From the NCBI RefSeq assembly GCF_028502605.1, contig NC_079233.1, positions 682,001 to 746,000 on the forward strand: a stretch of 64,000 bases of DNA, written 5' to 3'. This document shows, piece after piece, positions 1 through 9,249 of this stretch; the first letter of the stretch is position 1; each line of letters starts with the position of its first letter. Position numbers and translations under genes: made by a program. The DNA comes from Trichoderma breve (lineage: Eukaryota; Ascomycota; Sordariomycetes; Hypocreales; Hypocreaceae). Under the pieces are notes generated by a model. That model was not told the origin of the DNA, ran no database searches, and saw only the letters and a program-made list of their open reading frames with translations.

Positions 1-1522
1 GTTGGTGAGCGCAAAGACGGGTAAAGGCGTTGGTGCTCTTCTGCCGGCGGTGGTGGAGGGGATTCCGCACCCTGTTGGCGATGAGAATAAGCCGTTGAAG
101 ATGCTCCTGGTTGATTCTTGGTACGACACTTTCAAGGGCGTGGTTCTGCTAGTGAGGCTGTTTGATGGATCTATCAAGACGGGAGACAATGTCGTGTCAC
201 TGGGCACAGGCATGAAGTACACGGTTGGCCAGGTCGGTATTCAGTATCCCAATGCAATGCCGCAGACGGTACTTCGCGCAGGCCAGGTCGGTTATGTGTA
301 CTTTAATCCGGGCATGAAACGGATTCAAGACGCCAAGCTGGGCGACACTTTCACCACGGTTGGGGACGAAGATATCGTCGAGCCTTGTCCAGGCTTTGAG
401 GAGCCCAAGCCCATGGTGTTTGTTGCGGCGTTTCCTACGGACCAGAGTGACTACACTCGTCTCGCTGACAGCATCAACCAGCTTGTGCTCAATGATCGCA
501 GTGTGACGCTGCAAAAGGACTTTTCCGAGGCTCTTGGATCGGGGTGGCGTCTTGGATTTTTGGGCAGTCTTCATTGCTCGGTATTCCAAGATCGGTTGAG
601 ACAGGAGCATGGCAAGAGCATTATAATCACGGAACCTACCGTGCCTACCAAGATTGTGTATGCCGACGAGTCAGAGGAGGTTGTGCAGAACCCAGCCTTG
701 TTTCCAGATTCGAGCGATCACCGGATTAGAGCTGCCACATTATACGAGCCGTAAGTTTCACAAAGTCGAAGATGTAGAGTATGACGACTGACTGTCTTGG
801 TAGCTATGTGAAAGCGACAATCACGGTTCCTGAAGAGTACCTCGGCCGCGTCATTGAGCTTTGCGAGGGCAATCGCGGAGAGCAAAAGAGCCTAGAGTTT
901 TTCCACACCGACCAGGTTATTCTCTCATACGACATTCCCGCCTCACAGTTGGTCGATGATTTGTTTGGAAAACTCAAAGGCGTCTCGTAAGTTTCCAGCT
1001 ATGTGGCTACTTTTATTGTGGATTAGACCTAATCCCCTGTGTAGAAAAGGTTATGCGACTCTTGATTACGAGGACGCAGGGTGGCGCCAGAGCAAATTGG
1101 TGAAGCTCCAGCTACTTGTTAATCGACAGCCCGTCGACGCCATTTGCCGAGTGATACATTCGACGCAGGTTGACCGCCTGGGACGCCAATGGGTCACTAA
1201 GTTCAAAGAGCATGTCGATCGACAAATGTTCGGTTAGTGTTTCAAAGCCCCCCCTTCTCTTGTACTATTCACCCAGATGTTACTTTTGCTAACCTTAATT
1301 TGTTATCTAGAGGTCGTTATTCAAGCCGTTGTGGGCAACAAGGTTATTGCTCGAGAAACCATCAAACCTTTCCGAAAAGACGTCCTCGCAAAGCTCCACG
1401 CGAGTGATATTACTAGACGCAGAAAACTGCTAGAGAAGCAGAAGGAGGGAAGAAAGAGATTGAGGGCAGTGGGCAACGTGGTGATTGATCAATCAGCATT
1501 CCAGAGCTTCTTGTCAAAATAG
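1..1522 (+). CDS. GUF1: Translation factor GUF1 (mitochondrial LepA/EF4), 3' part
   Basis: GTPase of the LepA/EF4 family that acts on mitochondrial ribosomes and supports accurate translation under stress. The 5' end lies outside the window; the visible part opens with VSAKTG, the G5 motif at the end of the GTP-binding domain, followed by the EF-Tu domain 2, EF-G-type C domain and the LepA-specific C-terminal domain. Proposed exons: <1-750, 804-986, 1045-1232 and 1311-1522 (stop TAG). Every junction has a GT donor and a TAG acceptor and preserves the frame, giving family segments such as [10 protein letters not shown] and [14 protein letters not shown]. The tail is the usual basic GUF1 end ([13 protein letters not shown]...). 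Converges with the phosphatase-like gene on the other strand. Family identification is very secure. Confidence 0.95.
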
Positions 1523-1707
1523 AGTCACCACAGAAAAAGAGGCTATTTGTATTATAGAGTACATCGACATGTATGTATTTTCTCAAAGTTTATATGTATA
1601 TAACTGTATAGGTATATAACATCTATCTCATCATCTACTTACAATGGACATGTGTATCGCTCTGACGCTGAGGGAAATCACTAATAGTCTATCCAACGCC
1701 ATCTTGC

Positions 1708-2660
1708 TCAATTCTTGTCCTCAATGATCTCCTCTTCCGTCACATCCTCCGGTACCTCACTACCCAACTCAGCCCTCTTATTCCACGACCACCCCATCCC
1801 CCCCTCCAGCGTAGACTCGTCAATCTTCAACTCCAGCTTCTCATCCAAAGTAAAAATGCGGTAATCCGCATTATAATACCACCACCCAGACACACCTGAC
1901 CTCAGAAACGCCGAGTGCGAAAACACAAAGATCAAGTCTTCGGGTCTCTTGCTCAATTTCTCGAGACAGCGGCGACCACGACGTAAGACTGCCGTTCGGG
2001 TATATCCGAAGAGGTTTTTAGCTAACGGGTCCTCTGTTTTGTCGGGCCAGACTGGTGGGATGGCGGAGAAGTCGTAGCAGGGGGATGAGAATTGGTGCTT
2101 GGTCTGGTTGTCTTTGATGAGGGGCAGGAGAGAGAGAGGAGACCCGGTGTCGCAGGGCTTGGCTGAGAGTTCTGCCAGTTTTTTATCAGACTTTTTGCTC
2201 TACATCATATACTTTTCACATAGAAACATTGAAGATTAAAAGAAGTGGGAGTGAGTAGCAGATAGGTATGTGATCCGTAGAGAGAGCATGTATAAGTCGG
2301 GATTTCCACATACCCTGCCAATCAGCATCCGCCTCAATCTTCACACCGCGCTCAACGAGCCAATCGGCAGCCAAACTCGCCGTCTGCAGCGTGCGCACCA
2401 TCGGGCTCGCGATGACGGCGATGCGGCCCTCGAAGGAGGAGAAGCGCTGGAAGAGGTTGTAGCGGAGCTGGCCGCATTGTTTGATGCCGTGGTCGGTGAG
2501 ACCGGGGTCGGGGATGGAGTAGTCTTGTGGAGGCAATTTGTTAGTTTCATGTACTTTGTTTGTATTTTATTTTTATTTTGGGTGGCTTGTATGGGGGGAA
2601 CTTATGGGTTTCGTTGTGGAGGGCTTGGGCGTGGCGGATGAGGACGATTGTGGGAGACAT
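1708..2660 (-). CDS. Histidine phosphatase superfamily (phosphoglycerate-mutase-like) protein
   Basis: The N-terminus (ATG at 2660-2658) reads MSPTIVLIRHAQALHN, the RHA/RHG phosphohistidine motif of this superfamily. Middle exon about 2523-2314 contains DYSIPDPGLTDHG and ASPMVRTLQTA (the conserved Arg of the catalytic pocket). Last exon 2197-1708 contains the KPCDTGS segment and FSHSAFLR, the second catalytic His. The second intron (2313-2198) has a GTATGT donor and an AG acceptor and keeps frame. The first junction is a problem: the acceptor at 2525-2524 has a CTAAC branch point, but no GT donor between RHAQALHN and it gives the right phase. The last exon ends in an acidic tail (VPEDVTEEEIIEDKN). 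Substrate cannot be told from sequence; fungal members of this group are mostly uncharacterised small-molecule phosphatases. Confidence 0.8.
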
Positions 2661-3160
2661 GATGGTGCTGGTTGGTGTTTTGGTGTGAATGAGATTGATG
2701 TGAGTTGGTTCAAGTGAGTCAGTAACAGGTAGCCTACGTGCTGTAACAAGAATGTCGATCATGTAATCATGTGTTGGCATTAGCATACCTATGGGGAATT
2801 TGTATCCAATATTTCCTAATTCGAATAAATCGGAATCGACTCTATTTTATACGCGTAATTGGTATCTCATTAAGAGTTTCAATGATATCTGATTCACGTA
2901 TTTTTAGATTGCCAGGCAGCTGAAAAGAGCAAAGCACGGCAAAAAATTAATTAATTTGTTGGAGCGCCACACATGCACCATCTCTGATCTGGATGGATGG
3001 ATGGTACCTCACGCGTTGTACCTAGATTTCCAGCTCTGCCCCGTGTTTAGCGCTTAATTTTCCAACCAGCTACATACTAACCTTCTCAACTTCCCTCCCC
3101 ACCATCTTGCTTGCTCCTTCTCTCCACTACTCGCCCCAAGCCTACAAGGGAATCGTCATC
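2661..3160. promoter_or_regulatory. Divergent intergenic region between phosphatase-like and HNH genes
   Basis: About 500 bp between two divergently oriented start codons, so it must hold both promoters. It contains an AT-rich stretch (AATTAATTAATTT near 2946) and a short GGAT microsatellite at about 2991-3004. No recognised binding site. Confidence 0.4.
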
Positions 3161-4467
3161 ATGGATAAGTATACGCCCGCTCTGGGCGAGTTCCTTACCA
3201 ATGAGACGACTACAGCAGAGGACAAGATAGATTTGTTGATTTTTTTGGCTGACAGGCCAAAATGCGCGCCCATCAGCAGTCTCTTGCCCATGGAGGAGCT
3301 TGAAGTCAGGCTTCAAGTAATCGATGATATCCGGAAAAAGCTCGCGCCAAAGCCTGGCGAAGAAGAGCCTCAGCTGAACTACTTACAGTTCGCGACTTTG
3401 ATGCTCCTGCCTCTCAACTTTTTGCACAATTTTAAACAATGCTTCCATGGCACCATCCAACACGACCTCTCCACTGAACGTCTTCAGGCGACTCTATATT
3501 TCAGTAAGCCCCATTCAAGACTCGTCCTATGCTTCATTACTAACTCAACGTACAGTGATGAAAGGTAGAATCCCTGGAACCACGTCTGATGGCAGCCCAG
3601 TTGCGAGCCCAGTTGCGACCCCAGTTGCGACCCCAGCCACTCCTGTGAAGGGTGATGAAGGACGCCAAGCTAGCCTTGGGTCAGCCAACACGAAGAAAAC
3701 CAATAGGAATGCAAATGAGCGTAAAAAGGTACACGATTCCCATTCAGTATACTAGGCTATTACTGACACTTGTTATATTATAGTGCCTCGTGCGAGATGG
3801 GAATGCGTGTGTTCTCATGCAAACAGCAATGCCTGAAGTTTGCCACATCCTGCCCTTTTCCATCAGCACCACAGATGCGGCATTGCGTTTCTTCTCACAC
3901 AAGTGTGGCAGTCTCATCTACGGACTCCAATTTGGAACTGATGATAATAAGACTCTCACTGATATGTCGAAGAACCGTGGTTGGTCAGACAAAGCATGGA
4001 ATATGTTGTGTCTCAATCGTCAACTTCATGCTTGGTGGGCTGAGGGTTACTTTGCACTGAAGTATCTTGGGACTATCGAAGAGAGCAAGGAAGCATCGAT
4101 TGTACAAGTTCAATTTCACTGGATGCCCCGGAATGGGCTTGATTGCCAACAGAATTGCACCATTCCTGAAGCACTCGAAGCAATGCGGCGTACAGTTTCT
4201 GACGACAATGGATTCATCAAGGCCAGCAGAGCGAGCTCCGGTCGGTCCCTTGCCACAGGGCAAGTGTTTGATATCCCAGTTCACCCAGATGACGCTCCCA
4301 ATATGAAAATCATGATCGATCTGCAATGGGCCATTATTCGAGTCGCAGCGCTTTCAGGAGCCGCAGGATATATTGACGAGCTGGACAAGGAGTACCGCGA
4401 CCCTTGGGATGAAGATGCTGCTCTTTTTACTGGTGAATTTGAAGACTGGATTGAGGCCACGCCCTAG
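3161..4467 (+). CDS. HNH endonuclease domain-containing fungal protein
   Basis: Exons 3161-3503, 3556-3728 and 3784-4467, 399 aa. Introns have GTAAGC and GTACAC donors; the first has a clear CTAAC branch point. The third exon starts CLVRDGNAC and continues PEVCHILPFS (His about residue 193), the pattern of the HNH_2-type nuclease domain common in filamentous fungi; the rest is the family's alpha-helical C-terminal region (RQLHAWWAEGYFALKYLG). Residues about 135-150 hold a short PVASPVATPVATPATP repeat. The Met at 3161 is chosen because the upstream in-frame codons look like leader sequence. The ORF stops at TAG 4465-4467, but the same frame stays open for 75 further codons with ordered composition (see 4468-4695). 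Function in the cell is unknown; nuclease activity is inferred from the motif. Confidence 0.8.
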
Positions 4468-4695
4468 AGAGTTGTGGACGCAGCACGGCTTCAATCGTCA
4501 ATTGAATACCAAGCATTCCCCGATATCATCGAATCGACACGCGAAGCTACTACTAAACGCTCTCCTGCAAAAAGCCCTCTTATGAAGGGTTCTCCCGCCA
4601 GAAGTACTTCTGCCAAAAGCTGTTCTGTCGAAAGCTCTCCCTCGAAAAGAGGAATCACCGCTCGATTGGAGTCTCTAGATTTATACGAGGCATAG
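4468..4695 (+). pseudogene. In-frame tail of the HNH gene beyond a TAG codon
   Basis: Directly after TAG 4465-4467 the same frame continues with RVVDAARLQSSIEYQAFPDI and a Ser/Lys/Pro-rich basic segment with repeated SPAKS/SPARS motifs, to a stop at 4693-4695. The composition (SPxK repeats, acidic-basic balance) looks like a coding C-terminus rather than 3' UTR. Either a CAG/AAG-type codon became TAG in this strain, or the stop is read through at some level. The context (CCC TAG AGA) is not one of the known strong readthrough motifs, so a nonsense change or a sequence error is more likely. Confidence 0.45.
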
Positions 4696-5035
4696 GGAAT
4701 CAGAGAGGGAATTTATGATTGGGAGGGTGGAAAGCGCCTCCCAAAGTGAAAGCTTTATATGTGGAGGTTAATATGGCCACGAAAATGGATACTTCAGCCT
4801 CACACGACGAAACTTCATGCTTATACTCTCCAGCAGAGTTTGCTATTGTCAGTAGAGTATAAGATTCTATATGTGTGCCTATATAAAACCCCGATCCAGG
4901 TCTCTGGGTCAAAATGATGTTTGACTCCTGAAAACTAAACCGTGAGTCCAAGTGACGCAAAACAATACTTGGCCTCTCAATCACCATTTCATCCCCATCA
5001 TCAGACACTGACGCTTACACACAAATACAGCAACC
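4696..5035 (+). promoter_or_regulatory. Promoter/5' leader of the TAP-like hydrolase
   Basis: 340 bp between the HNH tail and the hydrolase ATG. The last 60 bases are CA-rich (ACACACAAATACAGCAACC directly before ATG), typical of a fungal leader. A small minus-strand ORF here has no recognisable features. Confidence 0.35.
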
Positions 5036-6970
5036 ATGTTGCCTTCACTGCTGCTTCCTGCGGCCGCCGCTATGGTCGGTGCAAGTGCTGCAGTTGCAGA
5101 TACTGCCAATCTCGCCCCTCCATTCGATTGGTTCGCCATCGTCCCCAGCGAGCAGCTCAAGTATCAAAACTGCTACAATGGCTTCAAGTGCGCTCGCCTG
5201 GTTGTCCCTCTCGACTGGAAAAATCCCGAGGATAAAAATACCGTCGCCATTGCTATGATCAAGCTGCCAGCTGTTGTTCCAGACAACGACCCGACCTTTG
5301 GCGGCACCATCATCTTCAATCCCGGCGGCCCCGGCATCTCTGGCGTCGATGCCGCCCTCCAGGGAGCCAGGACGATCCAGCAGAACCTCGCTGATAAGCC
5401 TGGTGTTCGTCACTATGAGATCTTATCCTTTGATCCCCGCGGCGTTGGGAGAACAACCCCAGCCAGCGACTGTTTCCGCTCCGATCCCCTTGGCCGCATT
5501 ACTTGGATCGTCGACGAGCGTGCCAACGGTCCGCTCGTCTACCTCAAGCCCGCACAATCCTACGGCCTGGGTCTCGCGAAAAACTTTGCCGAGCAATGTA
5601 GACTCAATGAGGAGTTCAAGGGGAGCATGGAGTACGTCAACACTCCAAGCGTGGCCCGCGACATGGTGGCGATGATTGACGAAATCGACGAGCTGAGGCA
5701 GCGCGAGGATGCTCAGAGGCAGCCCAAGCCACCAGGCCCTCAAGGAGAAGCCGAGAGAGATGAAGATGGAGAAGCTCGGGAGAGGCCTAAGACGCAGCTT
5801 CATCAAAGAGGCAAGACAGAGAATCATGAAGAAGATGAGAACAACCCCGTACCGCGGCTTCAGTATATCGGCTTCTCGTATGGCACAATCCTGGGCAACA
5901 CTTTTGCATCTATGTTCCCAGGCCGCGTTGGACGCATGGTCCTCGACGGCGTGCACAGCGCCATGGATTACTACTTTGAAGACACAAGCACCGCCCTCCA
6001 AGACACTGACGAGATGTTTGATACGTTCTTGCGGGGCTGCTTCGATGCCAATTACGCCAAATGTCCCTTCCGCATATCCTACAAAGACGCCGAGGACGTC
6101 AAGAAGAAGTTCTGGGATTGGATCTTCCACCTCAATTATAACCCCGTTGAGGTGAACCCAGTCAAAGGCGGTATCAAGGTCGTCAGAGGATCCGACGTTC
6201 TCGCGGCTGTTGGCAGCGCCCTGTACAGCCCTATGGAGAAGTTTCAGCCCCTTGCCTTGGGCCTCTACGATGGCATGAGCATCGGTGACCTGAACCGCCT
6301 CGCGGCCATCATTGACGAGGACAGCCCCAAGATTACGATAGACGCCAGCTCGAACCCATTGCAGCCCAAGTCCGAGCAAACATGGGGCGTCACCTGCAGC
6401 GACGGCCCGGACTGGCGCGGCAGAGACGTCAACTTTTGGAATAAGCACCTCCAGAAGCTGGAGATGAAATCGAGGCTCTTTGGCCCCTTCTGGGCCAGCG
6501 TCCGCTCCGCCTGCGCGAGTTGGCCGTACCGCCCCAACTGGGTGTTTGGCGGGCCCTTCAAGACGCCCACCCCCAGCTCCGAGCCGCTTTACACCTCGAA
6601 GCCCGCCGCGCCGATACTCTTCCTCAGCAGCCGCTACGACCCAGTCGCGCCCCTCCATGTCGCCCGCGCCATGGCCAAGGAACATCCCGACTCGGGCGTC
6701 TTGATCCATTGGTCCATGGGACACACCACGGTGGGCGGCGGGCCGAGCCCGTGTACTTGGAATGCCGTCCGCGAGTACTTTTACGAGGGCAAGGTCCAGG
6801 GGAAAGAATTCTCTTGTCCCGCCGAGTGTGACCCGTGGGACGATGAGTGCAAAGTTACGCTTGACAAGAGAGCCGATGGAAAGGGGGATAGCTGGGATGT
6901 GTGGAAGAACATGACTGCGGCGCTTCGACAGACTCTTCGACCAAGGCCGTGGGGGATTGGAGGGCCATAA
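5036..6970 (+). CDS. Secreted TAP-like alpha/beta hydrolase (putative tripeptidyl/prolyl aminopeptidase type)
   Basis: Single-exon gene, 644 aa. A hydrophobic N-terminus ending ASAAVA looks like a signal peptide, so a secreted enzyme is expected. The alpha/beta hydrolase fold is shown by FNPGGPGISG (oxyanion-hole HGGPG-like motif), the nucleophile elbow GFSYG (Ser281), RYDPVAP (Asp535) and MGHTT (His563), the complete catalytic triad. The C-terminal part fits the TAP-like C-terminal domain found in Streptomyces tripeptidyl aminopeptidases and fungal relatives, with late Cys residues (FSCPAECDPWDDEC) probably in disulphides. Residues about 222-275 form a charged, Pro/Gln/Glu-rich insert directly before the nucleophile strand, likely a surface loop. 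Peptide release from the N-terminus of substrates is inferred from the family; esterase activity is an alternative. Confidence 0.9.
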   Translation: MLPSLLLPAAAAMVGASAAVADTANLAPPFDWFAIVPSEQLKYQNCYNGFKCARLVVPLDWKNPEDKNTVAIAMIKLPAVVPDNDPTFGGTIIFNPGGPGISGVDAALQGARTIQQNLADKPGVRHYEILSFDPRGVGRTTPASDCFRSDPLGRITWIVDERANGPLVYLKPAQSYGLGLAKNFAEQCRLNEEFKGSMEYVNTPSVARDMVAMIDEIDELRQREDAQRQPKPPGPQGEAERDEDGEARERPKTQLHQRGKTENHEEDENNPVPRLQYIGFSYGTILGNTFASMFPGRVGRMVLDGVHSAMDYYFEDTSTALQDTDEMFDTFLRGCFDANYAKCPFRISYKDAEDVKKKFWDWIFHLNYNPVEVNPVKGGIKVVRGSDVLAAVGSALYSPMEKFQPLALGLYDGMSIGDLNRLAAIIDEDSPKITIDASSNPLQPKSEQTWGVTCSDGPDWRGRDVNFWNKHLQKLEMKSRLFGPFWASVRSACASWPYRPNWVFGGPFKTPTPSSEPLYTSKPAAPILFLSSRYDPVAPLHVARAMAKEHPDSGVLIHWSMGHTTVGGGPSPCTWNAVREYFYEGKVQGKEFSCPAECDPWDDECKVTLDKRADGKGDSWDVWKNMTAALRQTLRPRPWGIGGP

Positions 6971-7284
6971 GTGGCGAGCATCTACACTTTTACAATGTAA
7001 ACCAGAATGTAATGATAAGTGGTTGGATAGGAATTGCTAGAGTAATGGTTTCTTGGAAATAGGGTTATTAGCTAGATCATGAATGAAGTATTACAAGTGT
7101 TTTTGAATTGATATCAAGTACGGTTATATACAGAAGTCTCGTTATATCAACATTGTTATGCAAGGTAGCAAAAGATGTACCCATGTATCATTCTAGTGTA
7201 TCCCAATAACACTTGAAAGTTTTTCAACTTTTTTTTTATCTTGGTCTTTTGTTTATTTCTCTTATATCATTGGCTCAATCAGAC
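6971..7284. other. Convergent 3' flanks
   Basis: AT-rich 314 bp between the stops of two converging genes (hydrolase + and IVD -). It must contain both 3' UTRs and polyadenylation sites; no other structure was seen. Confidence 0.4.
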
Positions 7285-8645
7285 TTAGGCATTGGCATAC
7301 TTCTTGTTAAAGGCGCGTCCAATGACCATTCTGCGAATCTCCGAGGTACCAGCTCCAATCTCGTACAGCTTGGCACTAAAGCAAACCAGTTAGTAAAAGG
7401 TTCAAAAGAATGAAAAGGTCAAACCAAGAAAACTTACTCTCTTAGTATTCTAGACGCGGGCATCTCCTCAGTGTAGCCCATGCCGCCCAGCAGCTGGATG
7501 CAGTCAAGCGCAACCTCCGTCGCCCTCTCAGCAGCGTAGAGAATGGCGCCAGCACAGTCCTCGGTGCGAATAACGCCCTGCTCATCCACCATGCGGGCGG
7601 TGTTGTAAGTGTAGGCGCGCGAGGCCTGCAGCTTGGTGTACATGTCGGCAAGGCGGCCCTGAATCAGCTGGTTGTGGGCAATGGGCTGGCCAAACTGCTT
7701 GCGCTGGTGGGAAAACGGCAGGGCGACGTCGAGAGAGGCCTGCATGAGACCCAGAGGTCCAGCACTGAGGACCAGGCGCTCGAGATCGAGACCCTCCATG
7801 AGGACGCGGACACCGCCGTTGACCTTGCCGAGGATGTTCTCGGTGGGCACAAAGACGTTTTCAAAGACGAGCTCGCCGGTGTTGGAGCCGCGCATGCCCA
7901 TCTTGTCGAGCTTGCGGGCGCAAGAGAATCCCTCAGCCTTGGTGTCGACCAGGAAGGCGGTGATGCCCTTGGAGCCCTTCTCAGGCTCCGTCTTGGCGTA
8001 GACAACGATAACGTGGGCATCAGGGCCGTTGGTGATCCACATCTTGGTGCCGTTGAGCACGTAGCCGCCGTCAACAGCCTTGGCCGAGGTGCGCATGCTC
8101 ACGACATCGGAGCCGGAGCCGGACTCGGACATGGCCAGGGCACCGACGCTGGTTCCCGCAATGAGGCCGGGCAAGTACTTCTGCTTCTGCTCAGGGCTGC
8201 CGTTGAGCGAGATCTGGTTGACGCACAGCTGCGAGTGCGCGGCGTAGCTCAGGGCAATAGAACCCGAGGCGCGCGACATCTCCTCCAGCACGATGCAGTG
8301 CGCCTGATAACCCATGCCCAGACCGCCGTAGTCCTCATCAGCAGTTACTCCCAAGAAGCCGGCCTCGCCCATCTTCTCCCACATCTCCATGGGGAAGGCA
8401 TTCGACTTGTCCGTCTTGGCGGCGAGCTCCTCGGGGATCTCGCGGCGGGTGAAGTCGTAGACACGCTCGCGCAGCTCGTCCAGCTCCTCTTGTGATGGCG
8501 GAGCGAAGCCCTTGGGGTGCTTCTGGGAGTGCAGTCGCTTCTGGCATGAGATGGAGGAGGCCGGGGAGAAGGAGGCGGCAGGGCGGAGGGAGATGGATGG
8601 CCGCACGGGGCGGGCGAGTCTGGAGAAGGATCTGAGGCTGGCCAT
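7285..8645 (-). CDS. ivdA: Isovaleryl-CoA dehydrogenase, mitochondrial
   Basis: FAD-dependent acyl-CoA dehydrogenase oxidising isovaleryl-CoA to 3-methylcrotonyl-CoA in leucine breakdown. Exons 8645-7438 and 7375-7285 (432 aa); the intron has GTAAGT and TTTAG and splits the Asp codon of [20 protein letters not shown]. An Arg/Ser-rich N-terminus without acids ([16 protein letters not shown]) is a mitochondrial targeting peptide. Family marks: [31 protein letters not shown], and GLDLERLVL, where the Glu (residue 289) matches the catalytic base position known for isovaleryl-CoA dehydrogenase, which separates it from other acyl-CoA dehydrogenases. It is divergently paired with the beta subunit of the next enzyme in the pathway. 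Confidence 0.97.
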
Positions 8646-9249
8646 GATGAATTGATGGTTGTGGATGAGAGAAAGTGAGATGGTGAGAGTGAGACGGAGA
8701 GAGAGAAGAAGTGAAGCTGGCTAGCAGCGGCGTATTATTAGAGAGCCGTGTGTGGATCGGGTTGATGTCACAGCGAAAGAGCAGAAGAAGAAAATCGGCC
8801 TGAGATGAATCTATGCACTCTGCACTTTGTACTCTACAGACTCGGTGAGATTGATGAAAGATGACAAGCAACAATAAGCGAAATGAAGAAGAGAAGTCAG
8901 AAAGAAATGGGAAAAAGGGATGATGACGGACAAGCTAAGCAAAAAGAAAGCTGCATGGTTCCCAAGAGCCGTCCCAGCAGCAGAAGCGCGACTAAGCCGA
9001 GGTGCCTGCACCAACCAAATTGATCCAGTGGCCAGTCGGTCCTTCGGCTCCCCGGCTTCAGGCGGCTTGTGGCGGCTCGGGTCGCTGCCAACAGCCGAAC
9101 AACGTCAACAGTGTTGGGCATTCGGCTGCAGGAAAAGGGCAATCCAAGAAAAACATCAAGCTGCAGCGTCGAGGGAAGCATATTTGCATTCTTTTTCTTC
9201 TTCTTTTGTTTGTATTCTCCAGTTGCTTCACCGCTGCCAATTAATTGAC
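8646..9249. promoter_or_regulatory. Shared divergent promoter of the leucine-catabolism pair
   Basis: 604 bp separate the ATG codons of isovaleryl-CoA dehydrogenase and methylcrotonoyl-CoA carboxylase beta. The two enzymes act in consecutive steps, so co-regulation from this interval is expected. The part near 9030-9130 is rich in CGG/CCG triplets of the kind bound by Zn2Cys6 proteins, including a nested inverted repeat (see 9093-9127). The last stretch before 9250 is pyrimidine-rich. Confidence 0.6.
9093..9127. promoter_or_regulatory. Nested inverted repeat, candidate operator
   Basis: AGCCGAA at 9093-9099 and TTCGGCT at 9121-9127 are perfect inverted repeats, with an inner CAAC/GTTG pair. 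It lies inside the shared promoter. CGG half-sites in inverted arrangement are typical targets of fungal Zn2Cys6 regulators; which one is unknown. Confidence 0.3.

Noticed and set aside
5423..6724. 433-codon ORF antisense to the TAP-like hydrolase
   Set aside because: It mirrors the codon bias of a GC-rich real gene on the other strand; no family motif, and the sense gene has a full catalytic triad.
7674..8495. 273-codon plus ORF over isovaleryl-CoA dehydrogenase
   Set aside because: Antisense shadow of a well identified gene; composition is Leu/Gly/Ala-rich without motifs.
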